Assembly (NCBI GenBank): GCA_002104535.1
Contig: NBOG01000004.1
Location: 259,453-308,009, forward strand
Length of the DNA stretch: 48,557 nucleotides
From: Cognaticolwellia sediminilitoris
GTDB taxonomy: Bacteria > Pseudomonadota > Gammaproteobacteria > Enterobacterales > Alteromonadaceae
Reading direction: 5' to 3'
Below the pieces are notes generated by a model. It saw only the letters and a list, made by a program, of their open reading frames with translations, was not told the DNA's origin and ran no database searches. Made by a program: the position numbers and the translations under genes. Positions 35,432 to 44,400 of this stretch are shown one piece after another; position 1 is the first letter of the stretch; every line of letters starts with the position of its first letter.

Positions 35432-35516
35432 ACAGGGAGAAAACAGGGAGGAAGGCAAGAGATAAGCTTAAAAGCCATTCAAAATCCTCATTGTTTTCTC
35501 ATTCAGTTCTCCCTGT
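35432..35516. repeat. 85-bp inverted-repeat unit
   Basis: Outer arms ACAGGGAGAA (35432-35441)/TTCTCCCTGT (35507-35516), with GAGAAAAC (35437-35444)/GTTTTCTC (35493-35500) overlapping inside. Could be a small non-autonomous element or a folded RNA; no coding content. Confidence 0.5.
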
Positions 35517-35551
35517 AAAATAAATTTGCCAACCAGAATGGTCATTAACTT

Positions 35552-35572
35552 GTAGGGGCGACTTCAGTCGCC
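35552..35572. repeat. REP hairpin, family 3
   Basis: GTAG foot, then GGCGACT (35557-35563)-TC-AGTCGCC (35566-35572). Second copy, same orientation as 35356. Confidence 0.75.
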
Positions 35573-35590
35573 TTTTTAGGCTTGTGACAA

Positions 35591-35612
35591 GGCGACTAAA
35601 GTCGCCCCTACG
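35591..35612. repeat. REP hairpin, family 3, inverted copy
   Basis: GGCGACT (35591-35597)-AA-AGTCGCC (35600-35606) followed by CCTAC. Reverse orientation relative to 35552, so the pair forms a BIME of facing REPs 20 bp apart. Confidence 0.75.
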
Positions 35613-35815
35613 AAGACAAACAACATTATAGCTTCTGAAAACCAATAAACTTTCTCTAAGCGAGGCTTTTTTGTCCCGTTCGGGATTAATGTCAAACTAG
35701 CCAAATTGCTATTTATTTACCCGCATATTCAACAAAATCATAAAAACACTTTGCTAACGAGTGTTAACTAGGTAAGCTCAAACCAAAGTATTCACAACAA
35801 TAATAATTAGATTTT

Positions 35816-37153
35816 ATGAGTAATGTTAGAGATTCATTTCATTCGAGAATAGGGTTTGTTCTCGCTGCAGCTGGTTCTGCAATCGGCTTAGGTAATATTT
35901 GGGGCTTCCCAACGCAGGCGGCTAATAATGGCGGTGGCGCCTTTTTATTCGTTTACTTAATTGTAACGGTGTTATTGGCACTTCCTGCGCTTTATGCCGA
36001 AGTTTATATTGGTAATCAAGCACAGAAAAATCCTGTTTCTGCTCTTGAGGATGCCTGTAGAGAAACGGCACCTAGACTTGGAAAATACGCCGGTTTAATT
36101 GGATTATGCGGCGCTATCATGATGTTAAGTTTTTATACCATCGTCGCCGGTTGGATGCTGGCGCATGCTTTATCACCTATGGCTGAGTTGTTAGGTCACC
36201 ATGATGTTTCGCAATGGCTAGCAACATCAAGTACTTCACGTAATTTATTATTTACCCCAGTATTTATTTTACTAGGTGCGGCGATCATTCATCAAGGAGT
36301 TAACGCTGGGATAGAGAAATGGTCTGCGCGCTTAATGCCAGTTTTATTAGTTATGTTAGTTTTGTTGATTACCTATATTTTGCAACAACCTGGCGCTGAA
36401 AAAGGTCTAAGAACTTATCTAATTCCTGACTTCTCACAAGTCACTGACCCCAAACTGATTATATCTGCGATGGGCCAAGCTTTCTTCTCACTATCAATTG
36501 GTGTTGGCGGCATGATGGTTTATGGCTCATACATGAAAAAAGACCGCGATATTGGCAAGCTTGCGATTTCAATCACAGCACTTGATACTTTTATAGCCTT
36601 TATGGCCGGTTTATTAATTATTCCTGCACTTTATGTTGCTCAAGAAGCCGGACAGCAAGTATTTCAAAATGATAAATTAATTGGTGAAGGACAACTTATT
36701 TTTAATATTTTACCTGAGCTTTTTAACTCCATGGGTAATATAGGGATGGTAGTGGCTGTTGGTTTTTTCTCATTGCTATCAATAGCTGCACTGACTTCAA
36801 CAATTTCATCTACCGAAGTACCTGTTTCTTATCTTGTTGAAGCTAAAAAACTAACCCGAGCTAAAGCGACTTGGTTGGTTTCAGCAATTGTATTAACCGC
36901 AAGCATGACGCTAATCACCTTTTTCGATAGTCTATTCGGTTTGGTAATTCGTTTATTAACTACTATTTTACAACCGCTTAGTTGCTTATTTTACTTTGTT
37001 GTTGTTGGTTGGTTATGGAAACGAGGCAATAAGTTACGTGATGTATCTTTACAAGAAGGAAGAAAGTGGTTGCCAATTTGGGGCAATTATTTACGTTTTG
37101 TTTGTCCATTGCTATTAACAGTTGTGTTTGTCAACGTGGCAATTTTAAATTAA
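35816..37153 (+). CDS. Sodium:neurotransmitter symporter (NSS/SNF) family transporter
   Basis: 445 residues with about 12 membrane helices. The first helix carries AAGSAIGLGNIWGFP and NNGGGAF, the LeuT-type sodium- and substrate-binding segment. Bacterial NSS proteins import amino acids with sodium; GABA or another omega-amino acid is plausible next to a ureohydrolase that could make GABA, but this is inference. No good Shine-Dalgarno before ATG 35816. It ends near a strong terminator shared with the convergent diguanylate cyclase gene. Confidence 0.9.
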   Translation: MSNVRDSFHSRIGFVLAAAGSAIGLGNIWGFPTQAANNGGGAFLFVYLIVTVLLALPALYAEVYIGNQAQKNPVSALEDACRETAPRLGKYAGLIGLCGAIMMLSFYTIVAGWMLAHALSPMAELLGHHDVSQWLATSSTSRNLLFTPVFILLGAAIIHQGVNAGIEKWSARLMPVLLVMLVLLITYILQQPGAEKGLRTYLIPDFSQVTDPKLIISAMGQAFFSLSIGVGGMMVYGSYMKKDRDIGKLAISITALDTFIAFMAGLLIIPALYVAQEAGQQVFQNDKLIGEGQLIFNILPELFNSMGNIGMVVAVGFFSLLSIAALTSTISSTEVPVSYLVEAKKLTRAKATWLVSAIVLTASMTLITFFDSLFGLVIRLLTTILQPLSCLFYFVVVGWLWKRGNKLRDVSLQEGRKWLPIWGNYLRFVCPLLLTVVFVNVAILN

Positions 37154-37196
37154 GTAACCTTAGTTAGGGATAAGTAAAGTGTCCCCGATTAAATTT

Positions 37197-37231
37197 AAAG
37201 GATCATGATCTTCATCATGGTCCTTTTTTTA
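37197..37231. terminator. Terminator between NSS transporter and diguanylate cyclase genes
   Basis: 13-bp stem (one G-T pair) AAAGGATCATGAT (37197-37209)/ATCATGGTCCTTT (37214-37226), CTTC loop, then a run of T. Serves the convergent genes, best on the plus strand. Confidence 0.85.
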
Positions 37232-37272
37232 AACCTAAATTGCAATAGAGCGACTATTTCGAGTGAACGTTA

Positions 37273-38463
37273 TTATTCACTGACATTGTTACGGCCGGAC
37301 TTTTTCGCACGATATAAAGCTTGGTCAGCTAACTTCAAGGTTTCCTCAAAATTCAATTTTGATGATCTTTTAGCCACACCAATTGAAATAGTGACACTGA
37401 CGGTTTTAACTTGCTTACTTTTACTAGCCGCACGCGCTTGTTTAGTTTTACGCTGAGCTTGACGAATGACAATTTTATAATCTTCTACTGCTTGCCTAAC
37501 CGCTTCTAAAGCAGGCTTTGCATGTTCAATGTTTTTACCCGGGAAAACGATGGTAAACTCTTCTCCGCCATAACGGAAAACTTTACCAGCCCCTTTAACT
37601 TGTGCCAATTTACTCGCCACTAGCTTTAAAACTTGGTCACCAATATCGTGACCATAAGTATCGTTAAACTTTTTAAAATGATCGATATCAAGCATCGCCA
37701 AAGTATATTTTCGACCTAATGATAACGCTAATTGATTAAGCGCTCGACGTGACGGCAATGACGTTAGCTCATCACGGTACGCTAAAAAGTATGAGTCGAT
37801 CAGTACAACATAAAGGTAATGTAATATCATCAGCGTTAGCATGACACTCCACGGCATTACTGTTAACTGATAATAATGCGCCACCCATATACAAAAGCTG
37901 GTAATTAGCGCAGTGATCACTAAGCTTTTCTCTTTCACCATTCGCCAAAACAGTAAACTCGCGCAAAGCACTAACGGCAATTCAACACTAAGATAAGACA
38001 ACCAAGGCACTAACAACTCATTTTCTGTAAGCTTAGTTATCAGTACATTAGAGGAATCAAACCAATAAAAACTAGTAACACCGACAACCAATAGTAATAA
38101 AACACGATAAAAGCCATGAATTGACAATAAGCTACGGTCTTTTAATACACTAAGCACCGCTAAAAACGTTGCACCTGTTACCGTTAACCAATCTCCGTGA
38201 GAAAATAACCATGAGTTCCATGGTAACGTCAGTGACATGCTCAGATAAAAGAGTAAAAACCCTAAAGCGGCGAGTGTCAGACGACTGCGATTAAAGTAGT
38301 TAGATAAAACAATGGTCATGCCGAATAGGACATACAAAAGTTGTTCAATCAAAGACACTTTAATTAACCAATAACTTTGAAATTTACTGGTTAATATAAA
38401 AATAAGGAAAAATAGCACAAGACTGATAGCACTACTTTTTAATGCACTGAAAAACGGTATCAA
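37273..38463 (-). CDS. Membrane-bound diguanylate cyclase (GGDEF)
   Basis: 396 residues from TTG 38463; GGAG lies 6 nt upstream, and the frame's other TTG (38475) overlaps that site. The N-terminal 230 residues form about seven membrane helices, an MASE-like sensor. The GGDEF domain follows with DELTSLPSRRAL, LDIDHFKKFND and active-site RYGGEEF (GGEEF at 299-303), so it should make c-di-GMP from two GTP. The inhibitory I-site RxxD is absent (KGAG stands there), so product feedback is probably missing. A Lys/Gln/Ala-rich insertion (about 340-360) interrupts the domain. No EAL domain. The PilZ receptor at the window's left could read its product. Confidence 0.9.
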   Translation of the reverse strand: MIPFFSALKSSAISLVLFFLIFILTSKFQSYWLIKVSLIEQLLYVLFGMTIVLSNYFNRSRLTLAALGFLLFYLSMSLTLPWNSWLFSHGDWLTVTGATFLAVLSVLKDRSLLSIHGFYRVLLLLVVGVTSFYWFDSSNVLITKLTENELLVPWLSYLSVELPLVLCASLLFWRMVKEKSLVITALITSFCIWVAHYYQLTVMPWSVMLTLMILHYLYVVLIDSYFLAYRDELTSLPSRRALNQLALSLGRKYTLAMLDIDHFKKFNDTYGHDIGDQVLKLVASKLAQVKGAGKVFRYGGEEFTIVFPGKNIEHAKPALEAVRQAVEDYKIVIRQAQRKTKQARAASKSKQVKTVSVTISIGVAKRSSKLNFEETLKLADQALYRAKKSGRNNVSE

Positions 38464-38576
38464 GTGTAACTCCAAGCTAAATTCAATGGACGATATATTG
38501 CTGTAAACTCGACTTAATCAACTAACATACAAACAAATTCCGATTAGTTCATAAAGTTAAATCATTAAAAGCGATA

Positions 38577-40037
38577 TTATTTATCTACCGATATTGCGGC
38601 GGCAGATTCTTCTATCTCTGCTTCTTCTTGTTTTAATTCTACCTGCTCAATTTTCTCAAAACGACTACTGATTTTATCTGCAGAGGTGTGTATTTTTTTT
38701 ACATCACTGGCAGCTTGGTCAATATGTTTTGCTAAATTTGCGAATCGCCCCCTAAAGCGGGAAAAGTCTGCAGATAAGTGTGATAAATGCGCCTGAATAA
38801 CATGTATTTGTTTTCGCGTAGCTTCGTCTTTTAATACTGAACGTGCGGTCGTTAATATTGCCATTAATGTGGTTGGCGACGCTAACCAAACCCGTTTATT
38901 ATTTGCAAAGTCTACTAAATCACTATGGTGGGCATGTATTTCAGCGAAAATAGCTTCAGCCGGTATAAACATCACCGCCCCATCTGCGGTTTCTTTTTCG
39001 ATTAAATATTTATCACTGATATCATTAATATGCTTTTTAATATCCAGTTTAAATTGTCTTTCTGCCGCTTTACGTTCGAACTCACCTAGCGTGTTATCGG
39101 CCATTTTTTTATAACTTTCAAGCGGAAATTTTGAGTCAACCACAACATTACCTGTGGGCTCAGGTAAGAATAAAATACAGTCCGCTATTTTTCCGTTCGA
39201 TAATGTATGCTGCAGAGAAAAGTGCTGCTCTGGCAATACATTACGTATTAATGCATTCAGTTGAACTTCACCAAATGCGCCTCTAGAGCGTTTATCAGAT
39301 AACACCTCTTGTAAACTCACAACATTACTTGATAGTTCAGTGATTTTTTTCTGCGCGTCATCAATTAACGCTAAGCGCTGTAAAATATCATTAAATGTTT
39401 TCGTAGTTTTTTCAAAGCCATCAGCCAAGCGTTTTTCTACTTGGCCACTAATATCCTTTAAACGGTTATCCGTTGAAGTAGTCAATTCATCTATTCTTTT
39501 CGCCATTTGCTCGCTAGATAAATGCAGTGACTTAGCCATTTCTTCACGGCCTAACTTATTAGTTGCACTGAGTTGCGTCATCAATTGCTCTAGCGCCTTA
39601 AGTTGATTGTCATTGAAGGTACTGTGATGTTCGTGGAGGGTTTTTTTAAGTTGCTCACTATGACTGTGAAGTTGTTGTAATTGTTTTTCGCCCTGCTCAC
39701 CATGTTGGCGTAAGAGCTTTAATTTAAAGTCAGAAATTTGTTGTTCAAAAAAGCTTTTTAATTCACTTTGTTGATTTGCTAATTGTTGATGATTAAAGCT
39801 CAACTGTTGCTGTAACTGTTGTTGATTGCTAGCACTAACTTCGTAACTAAGATTAACCTTTTCAGCCAATTTCTGTAAAAGTTGTTGCTGTGCCAAAGCA
39901 GCTGATTGACTATTTTTTACCTGTCGAATTAAAACAAAACTGATGATGACCAAAATAAACAACAGTAGGAAAGTTGTCAAAATTAGGCTAGGAAAATTAT
40001 CTAAAGTTAACCAAGGTAAATTGAAAGGAAAATTCAT
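38577..40037 (-). CDS. rmuC: DNA recombination protein RmuC
   Basis: 486 residues from ATG 40037 (MNFPFNLPW); the frame opens five codons earlier at a GTG. An N-terminal membrane helix (about 18-38) is followed by a long Gln-rich coiled coil (about 45-220) and the RmuC nuclease-like domain with DKRSRGAFGEVQ, VVDSKFPLE and FIPAEAIFAEI blocks (PD-(D/E)xK fold in the family). RmuC limits inversions between short repeats in E. coli, of some interest in a genome rich in REP palindromes. Single gene on the minus strand. Confidence 0.92.
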   Translation of the reverse strand: MNFPFNLPWLTLDNFPSLILTTFLLLFILVIISFVLIRQVKNSQSAALAQQQLLQKLAEKVNLSYEVSASNQQQLQQQLSFNHQQLANQQSELKSFFEQQISDFKLKLLRQHGEQGEKQLQQLHSHSEQLKKTLHEHHSTFNDNQLKALEQLMTQLSATNKLGREEMAKSLHLSSEQMAKRIDELTTSTDNRLKDISGQVEKRLADGFEKTTKTFNDILQRLALIDDAQKKITELSSNVVSLQEVLSDKRSRGAFGEVQLNALIRNVLPEQHFSLQHTLSNGKIADCILFLPEPTGNVVVDSKFPLESYKKMADNTLGEFERKAAERQFKLDIKKHINDISDKYLIEKETADGAVMFIPAEAIFAEIHAHHSDLVDFANNKRVWLASPTTLMAILTTARSVLKDEATRKQIHVIQAHLSHLSADFSRFRGRFANLAKHIDQAASDVKKIHTSADKISSRFEKIEQVELKQEEAEIEESAAAISVDK

Positions 40038-40107
40038 TACGCCGCCAAACACTGTAAGTATTAACAGTTATTAGAGCATACTTTATTGATAAGGTTAATA
40101 AGTTTAT

Positions 40108-40317
40108 TTAAACTCTATCGCCGACTTTATTCAGAATTGTTATCTCGCCATCACATACCGCAATTATTGATTTATCAACTTTAAAGTTGTCAGGGATAAC
40201 CACACGCCCCGTTTTGCTTTGAGGAAAGGTATGTACTTCATGCATCAACTCTAACGAGATGTCACTATAATAAACAATAGTAACTAGTCGTTCTTTAACT
40301 TCACTATTTTCATCCAT
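40108..40317 (-). CDS. Small conserved protein (TIGR02922/DUF2375-like)
   Basis: 69 residues, soluble. The TGRVVIPDNF and KSIIAVCDGEITILNKVGDR blocks match a small uncharacterised family found in Colwellia, Pseudoalteromonas and Vibrio relatives. Start ATG 40317. No catalytic motif, membrane segment or obvious partner; it lies 70 bp beyond the rmuC start on the same strand and could be cotranscribed with rmuC. Confidence 0.75.
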   Translation of the reverse strand: MDENSEVKERLVTIVYYSDISLELMHEVHTFPQSKTGRVVIPDNFKVDKSIIAVCDGEITILNKVGDRV

Positions 40318-40507
40318 GGGGCAACTTAACCTTCAATAATATTTTTCTAGATAGTGTAGAACAAGGTATCTAATAGACAAAACAGTGTTGATATTATTTA
40401 CATTACTGCTTGCTAAAAATTAATTGCTCACAAAAGCTCACTGCAGTCTAAATACAAACGCTTTGTTTGATAATCGTTAAACGCTAATTGTTTCAGATTA
40501 TATTTTA

Positions 40508-40540
40508 GTAGATTAAACGCCCTGTGGACGTTTAATCTAC
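40508..40540 (-). terminator. Hairpin after fumA
   Basis: 12-bp perfect stem GTAGATTAAACG (40508-40519)/CGTTTAATCTAC (40529-40540), 9-nt loop, 7 bp past the fumA stop. T run is poor on both strands, so termination may need Rho or the hairpin may protect the mRNA end. Confidence 0.6.
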
Positions 40541-40547
40541 AACTAAA

Positions 40548-42074
40548 TTACTTAGCTTTTAATTTATTATCGAGTTCTTCAATTTTGGCTTGCCAAATTG
40601 CTGGGCCTGTTACATGCGCTGACTCACCTAGACTATCAACAGCAACGGTTACCGGCATATCTTCAACAACAAACTCATAAATTGCTTCCATACCCATGTC
40701 TTCAAATGCGACAACTTTGGCTTTCTTAATCGCTTTAGAAACTAAGTACGCGGCGCCACCAACGGCCATTAAATATACCGATTTGTGATTTTTAATACAT
40801 TCAACAGTTTCAGGGCCACGCTCTGCTTTACCGATTGTGCCTAATAAACCTGTTTGAGACAGCATCATTTCAGTAAATTTATCCATGCGTGTCGCCGTTG
40901 TAGGTCCTGCAGGACCTACCGCTTCATCGCCGATAGCATCAACAGGGCCAACGTAGTAGATAAACTTGTTAGTAAAATCAACAGGAAGTTTTTCTCCAGC
41001 GGCTAACATTTCTTGGATACGTTTATGCGCAGCATCACGACCGGTTAAGATTGTACCGCTCAGTAATACTGTTTCACCCGTTTTCCAAGAGCTTATATCT
41101 GCTTTTGATAATTCATCAACATTAACACGGCGAACGTTTTCGCCCACTTCCCAAGTAATTTCAGGCCAATCTTCAAGTCTTGGTGGCGTTAAATCAGCAG
41201 GACCTGAGCCATCAAGGTGAAAGTGTACATGACGAGTCGCAGCACAATTTGGGATCATCACCACAGGTTTTGAAGCTGCATGTGTTGGTACAGAGTTAAT
41301 TTTAATATCAACAACCGTCGTTAAACCGCCCAAACCTTGAGCACCTATCCCTAGCTTATTGACTCGTTCATATATTTCTAAACGTAATTCTTCTTCAGCA
41401 TTTTCTGGACCACGATCAATCAAGTCTTGAATGTTAACTGGGTCCATTAAGCTTTCTTTGGCTAATACACCTGCTTTTTCAGCTGTACCACCGATACCTA
41501 TGCCTAACATACCTGGTGGACACCAACCCGCTCCCATTGTTGGTAAGGTTTTAACCACCCAATCAGCAATAGAGTCACTCGGGTTTAACATCACCATTTT
41601 AGATTTGTTTTCACTACCGCCGCCCTTCGCAGCGATCATTACTTCAATGTGATCACCTGGCACCATATCAATATGAACAACTGAAGGAGTATTATCTTTA
41701 GTATTGATTCGCTTACCTGCAGGGTCTGCAACAATAGATGCACGTAACGGGTTATCAGGATTTAGATAAGCACGACGCGTACCTTCATCAACCATTTGCT
41801 GAACGGTCATATCAGTTTTGTCCCACTGCACAGCCATACCAATTTTAACAAAACAAGTAACAATACCGGTATCCTGACAGATTGGTCTTTTACCGTGAGC
41901 AGACATACGTGAATTGATCAGAATTTGCGCTATCGCATCTTTCGCTGCTTGACTTTCTTCTTTGTGATAAGCCTTTTCAAGTGCTTGGATAAAGTCTAGT
42001 GGATGGTAGAAAGAAATATATTGCAGTGCATCTGCAACGCTTTCGATTAAATCTTGTTGTTTAATAATAGCCAT
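40548..42074 (-). CDS. fumA: Fumarate hydratase, class I (iron-sulfur)
   Basis: 508 residues from ATG 42074 (MAIIKQQDL) with AAGAGA upstream; the frame opens seven codons earlier at TTG. Converts fumarate and malate in the TCA cycle using a 4Fe-4S cluster. Conserved cysteine-containing blocks are PICQDTGIVTCF, IPNCAATRH and GAGWCPPGMLG; the C-terminal half contains GPAGPTTATRMD, typical of the fused alpha and beta regions. Length fits single-chain class I enzymes (about 505-550). Oxygen-sensitive by family. Divergent from pabB. Confidence 0.93.
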   Translation of the reverse strand: MAIIKQQDLIESVADALQYISFYHPLDFIQALEKAYHKEESQAAKDAIAQILINSRMSAHGKRPICQDTGIVTCFVKIGMAVQWDKTDMTVQQMVDEGTRRAYLNPDNPLRASIVADPAGKRINTKDNTPSVVHIDMVPGDHIEVMIAAKGGGSENKSKMVMLNPSDSIADWVVKTLPTMGAGWCPPGMLGIGIGGTAEKAGVLAKESLMDPVNIQDLIDRGPENAEEELRLEIYERVNKLGIGAQGLGGLTTVVDIKINSVPTHAASKPVVMIPNCAATRHVHFHLDGSGPADLTPPRLEDWPEITWEVGENVRRVNVDELSKADISSWKTGETVLLSGTILTGRDAAHKRIQEMLAAGEKLPVDFTNKFIYYVGPVDAIGDEAVGPAGPTTATRMDKFTEMMLSQTGLLGTIGKAERGPETVECIKNHKSVYLMAVGGAAYLVSKAIKKAKVVAFEDMGMEAIYEFVVEDMPVTVAVDSLGESAHVTGPAIWQAKIEELDNKLKAK

Positions 42075-42240
42075 AACGGTCTCTTTTTTTATCAATTGGG
42101 CGAGAGATAAGTTGAAAGTTATAAATTTGCCGATATCATACCTTGCTTGTTAAATCCCTACCAGTATCAAATGGTCTAATATGATCTTAAGATAGTGGCG
42201 ATAAATTAAAGATTGTGAGAAAACTTTGCCAACAAACTCA

Positions 42241-43644
42241 ATGAAAAAAATGTCTGCAGAACGACTAGAGCTAGATGTCGCATTCGATAGCACCAGCTTG
42301 TTTTCTCTTATCGCTGATCAACCTTGGGCTATGTGGTTAGACTCATGCGAAAGTACACATGTTGATAGCCGATATGACATTATCGTTTGGCAACCTTGTA
42401 TCACTTTAACAACTGATGGTGAAATCACTACCGTTAGAAATAATCAAGAAAATAGCCAGTATCAAAGCCAAGAAGACCCATTACTACTTTTAAAGCGTGA
42501 GCAAACAACTTGCTTTAAAGAGATTAAATTAGCTGACAGTGATTTACCTTTCAAAGCTGGCGCGGTTGGCTATTTCGCCTATGACTTAGGTAAGCGTTTT
42601 GAATTAATTAAACAGCAAACCACGAAAGATATTGCGATACCTGAAATGGCCGTAGGCATATACCAACAAGCGGTGATTTATGATCGAAAATTGCAACAAT
42701 ATTGGCTATTATGCCTAGATGATAAAAGAGCTGAATACATTAGTTTTTTTAATAATGCATTTCAGCAGCAAAAAAATACGACTTTAGCGACAGAAAACAA
42801 ATTCAGCTTATCGACTGCTTGGCAATCAAATATGCCACAATCGCAATATCGCAAAAAGTTTAAGCAAGTTCATGATTATCTGCTTTCTGGCGATTGTTAT
42901 CAAATTAACTTAGCTCAGCGTTTTACAGCACAATATAGCGGAGATGAATATCAAGCGTATTGTGCTTTAAGGCAAGAAAATAAAGCACCCTTTTCAGCAT
43001 TTTTACGCTTTCAAGATAGCGCGATTTTAAGTATTTCGCCTGAGCGATTTTTACGATTAGTTGACAATAAAGTACAAAGTAAGCCAATTAAAGGCACACG
43101 ACCACGCAGTAACGATAGTGAAATAGATCAAGCCAACGCGGCTGAATTGCAACAGGCAACTAAAGACCGCGCAGAAAATTTAATGATTGTTGACCTTTTA
43201 CGTAATGACATTAGTCGCGTTTGTTTACCGGGTACGGTCACTGTTCCAGCTTTATTTGCTATAGAAAGTTTTCCCGCAGTACATCATCTTGTCAGTACTG
43301 TTGAGGGAATATTAAACCCTCAATACGATGGCAGTGATCTACTGCGAGCCTCATTTCCTGGCGGCTCAATTACCGGTGCGCCAAAAATTAGAGCGATGGA
43401 TATTATTGAAGAATTAGAGCCACATCAGCGAAGCGTATACTGCGGCTCTATCGGATATCTTTCCGCTTGTGGTAATATGGATACAAGTATTACGATACGC
43501 ACCTTGGTTTGCCACAATCAGCAAATAAACTGTTGGGCTGGCGGCGGACTAGTTGCTGACTCAAACGTTGACAGCGAATACCAAGAAACTTACGATAAAG
43601 TTAATAAAATCTTACCTGTATTAAGTCAATTGAACTTAACTTAA
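42241..43644 (+). CDS. pabB: Aminodeoxychorismate synthase component I
   Basis: 467 residues from ATG 42241, which gives the same distance to the conserved PWAM block as in E. coli PabB; TTG 42226 is possible and has a GAG at good spacing. Makes 4-amino-4-deoxychorismate from chorismate, for folate. Chorismate-binding domain blocks visible: PIKGTRPR, ENLMIVDLLRND, GGSITGAPK, SVYCGSIGY and the WAGGGLVADS end. The PIKGTRPR Lys is typical of PabB. Heads a likely pabB-nudL-sdaA run, the order seen in Vibrio and Shewanella. Confidence 0.92.
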   Translation: MKKMSAERLELDVAFDSTSLFSLIADQPWAMWLDSCESTHVDSRYDIIVWQPCITLTTDGEITTVRNNQENSQYQSQEDPLLLLKREQTTCFKEIKLADSDLPFKAGAVGYFAYDLGKRFELIKQQTTKDIAIPEMAVGIYQQAVIYDRKLQQYWLLCLDDKRAEYISFFNNAFQQQKNTTLATENKFSLSTAWQSNMPQSQYRKKFKQVHDYLLSGDCYQINLAQRFTAQYSGDEYQAYCALRQENKAPFSAFLRFQDSAILSISPERFLRLVDNKVQSKPIKGTRPRSNDSEIDQANAAELQQATKDRAENLMIVDLLRNDISRVCLPGTVTVPALFAIESFPAVHHLVSTVEGILNPQYDGSDLLRASFPGGSITGAPKIRAMDIIEELEPHQRSVYCGSIGYLSACGNMDTSITIRTLVCHNQQINCWAGGGLVADSNVDSEYQETYDKVNKILPVLSQLNLT

Positions 43645-43691
43645 AAAACTCTGTTGTAACACAACAAAGAAATAATCTATTGGAGGTGTGT

Positions 43692-44273
43692 ATGACTAAA
43701 GACGAATTTATACAACGCTTTCAAATGCAAACGCTACCTGCTTCAATTCATCAATATCGCTATGCACATAAACTTAAAAGTGCCGCGGTGCTTATCCCTA
43801 TTATTAACAATAATAACCAGTTAGATGTACTATTAACAAAACGAGCAAGCCACCTTACCCATCATCCAGGGCAAATCAGCTTCCCGGGAGGTAAAGTTGA
43901 ACCTTTCGACTTTGATATAACGGCTACAGCACTACGTGAAACTGAAGAAGAAATAGGCCTAAAAGCTTCTTTTATCGACGTTATAGGTCAACTTAAACCT
44001 TGTCAAACGCTTTCAGGCTATGAAATAACACCGATAGTCGCGATAGTGCAAAACAATAAAAGCTATCAGATTGACAAAAATGAAGTAGATGAAGTTTTCC
44101 AAGTGCCTTTGTCTCACTTTTTACAGCGACAACACCATATTCAAGTGCCAATTTATTCACAAGGCAAGCAACATAATGTCCATTTTATGCCGTATCAACA
44201 GCATAATATTTGGGGCGCTACAGCTGCGATTATGCATGACCTCACACAATTGCTAAATAAAACCATCCCCTAA
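43692..44273 (+). CDS. nudL: CoA pyrophosphatase, Nudix family (NudL-like)
   Basis: 193 residues from ATG 43692; GGAGG lies 6 nt upstream, so the earlier in-frame TTG is rejected. The Nudix box runs from GGKVEPF to REtEEEIGL, with the metal-binding REtEEE. The preceding TKRASHLTHHPGQISFPGG is the CoA-specific (UPF0035) motif, so it should cleave CoA and its derivatives to phosphopantetheine and adenosine 3',5'-bisphosphate. It follows pabB by 47 bp. Confidence 0.9.
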   Translation: MTKDEFIQRFQMQTLPASIHQYRYAHKLKSAAVLIPIINNNNQLDVLLTKRASHLTHHPGQISFPGGKVEPFDFDITATALRETEEEIGLKASFIDVIGQLKPCQTLSGYEITPIVAIVQNNKSYQIDKNEVDEVFQVPLSHFLQRQHHIQVPIYSQGKQHNVHFMPYQQHNIWGATAAIMHDLTQLLNKTIP

Positions 44274-44323
44274 TTAATTACTCGCTATAATAATAGTCAA
44301 TGAACAAACATTTTGTTTTGCAT

Positions 44324-44339
44324 GCTGAAAGCTTTCAGC
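44324..44339. promoter_or_regulatory. 16-bp perfect palindrome upstream of sdaA
   Basis: GCTGAAAGCTTTCAGC, 61 bp before the sdaA ATG. No T run follows, so it is less likely a nudL terminator than a dimeric repressor or activator site. The regulator is unknown. Confidence 0.5.
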
Positions 44340-44400
44340 TACAATCACCGAACAAAATTCATGTTTACTTCAATTAAACAATATTTATTCAGGTTTCTTT

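Larger units (their letters stand above)
35181..35815. other. 635-bp repeat-rich intergenic region
   Basis: Between divergent ureohydrolase and NSS transporter genes. Holds operator site d, three family 3 REP hairpins, the 85-bp inverted repeat and a TCCCGTTCGGGA palindrome near 35672. No ORF. Confidence 0.6.

Noticed and set aside
35281-35815. Site d as an operator for the NSS transporter
   Set aside because: It is more than 500 bp from the transporter start and 110 bp from the ureohydrolase start, with REP elements between it and the transporter.
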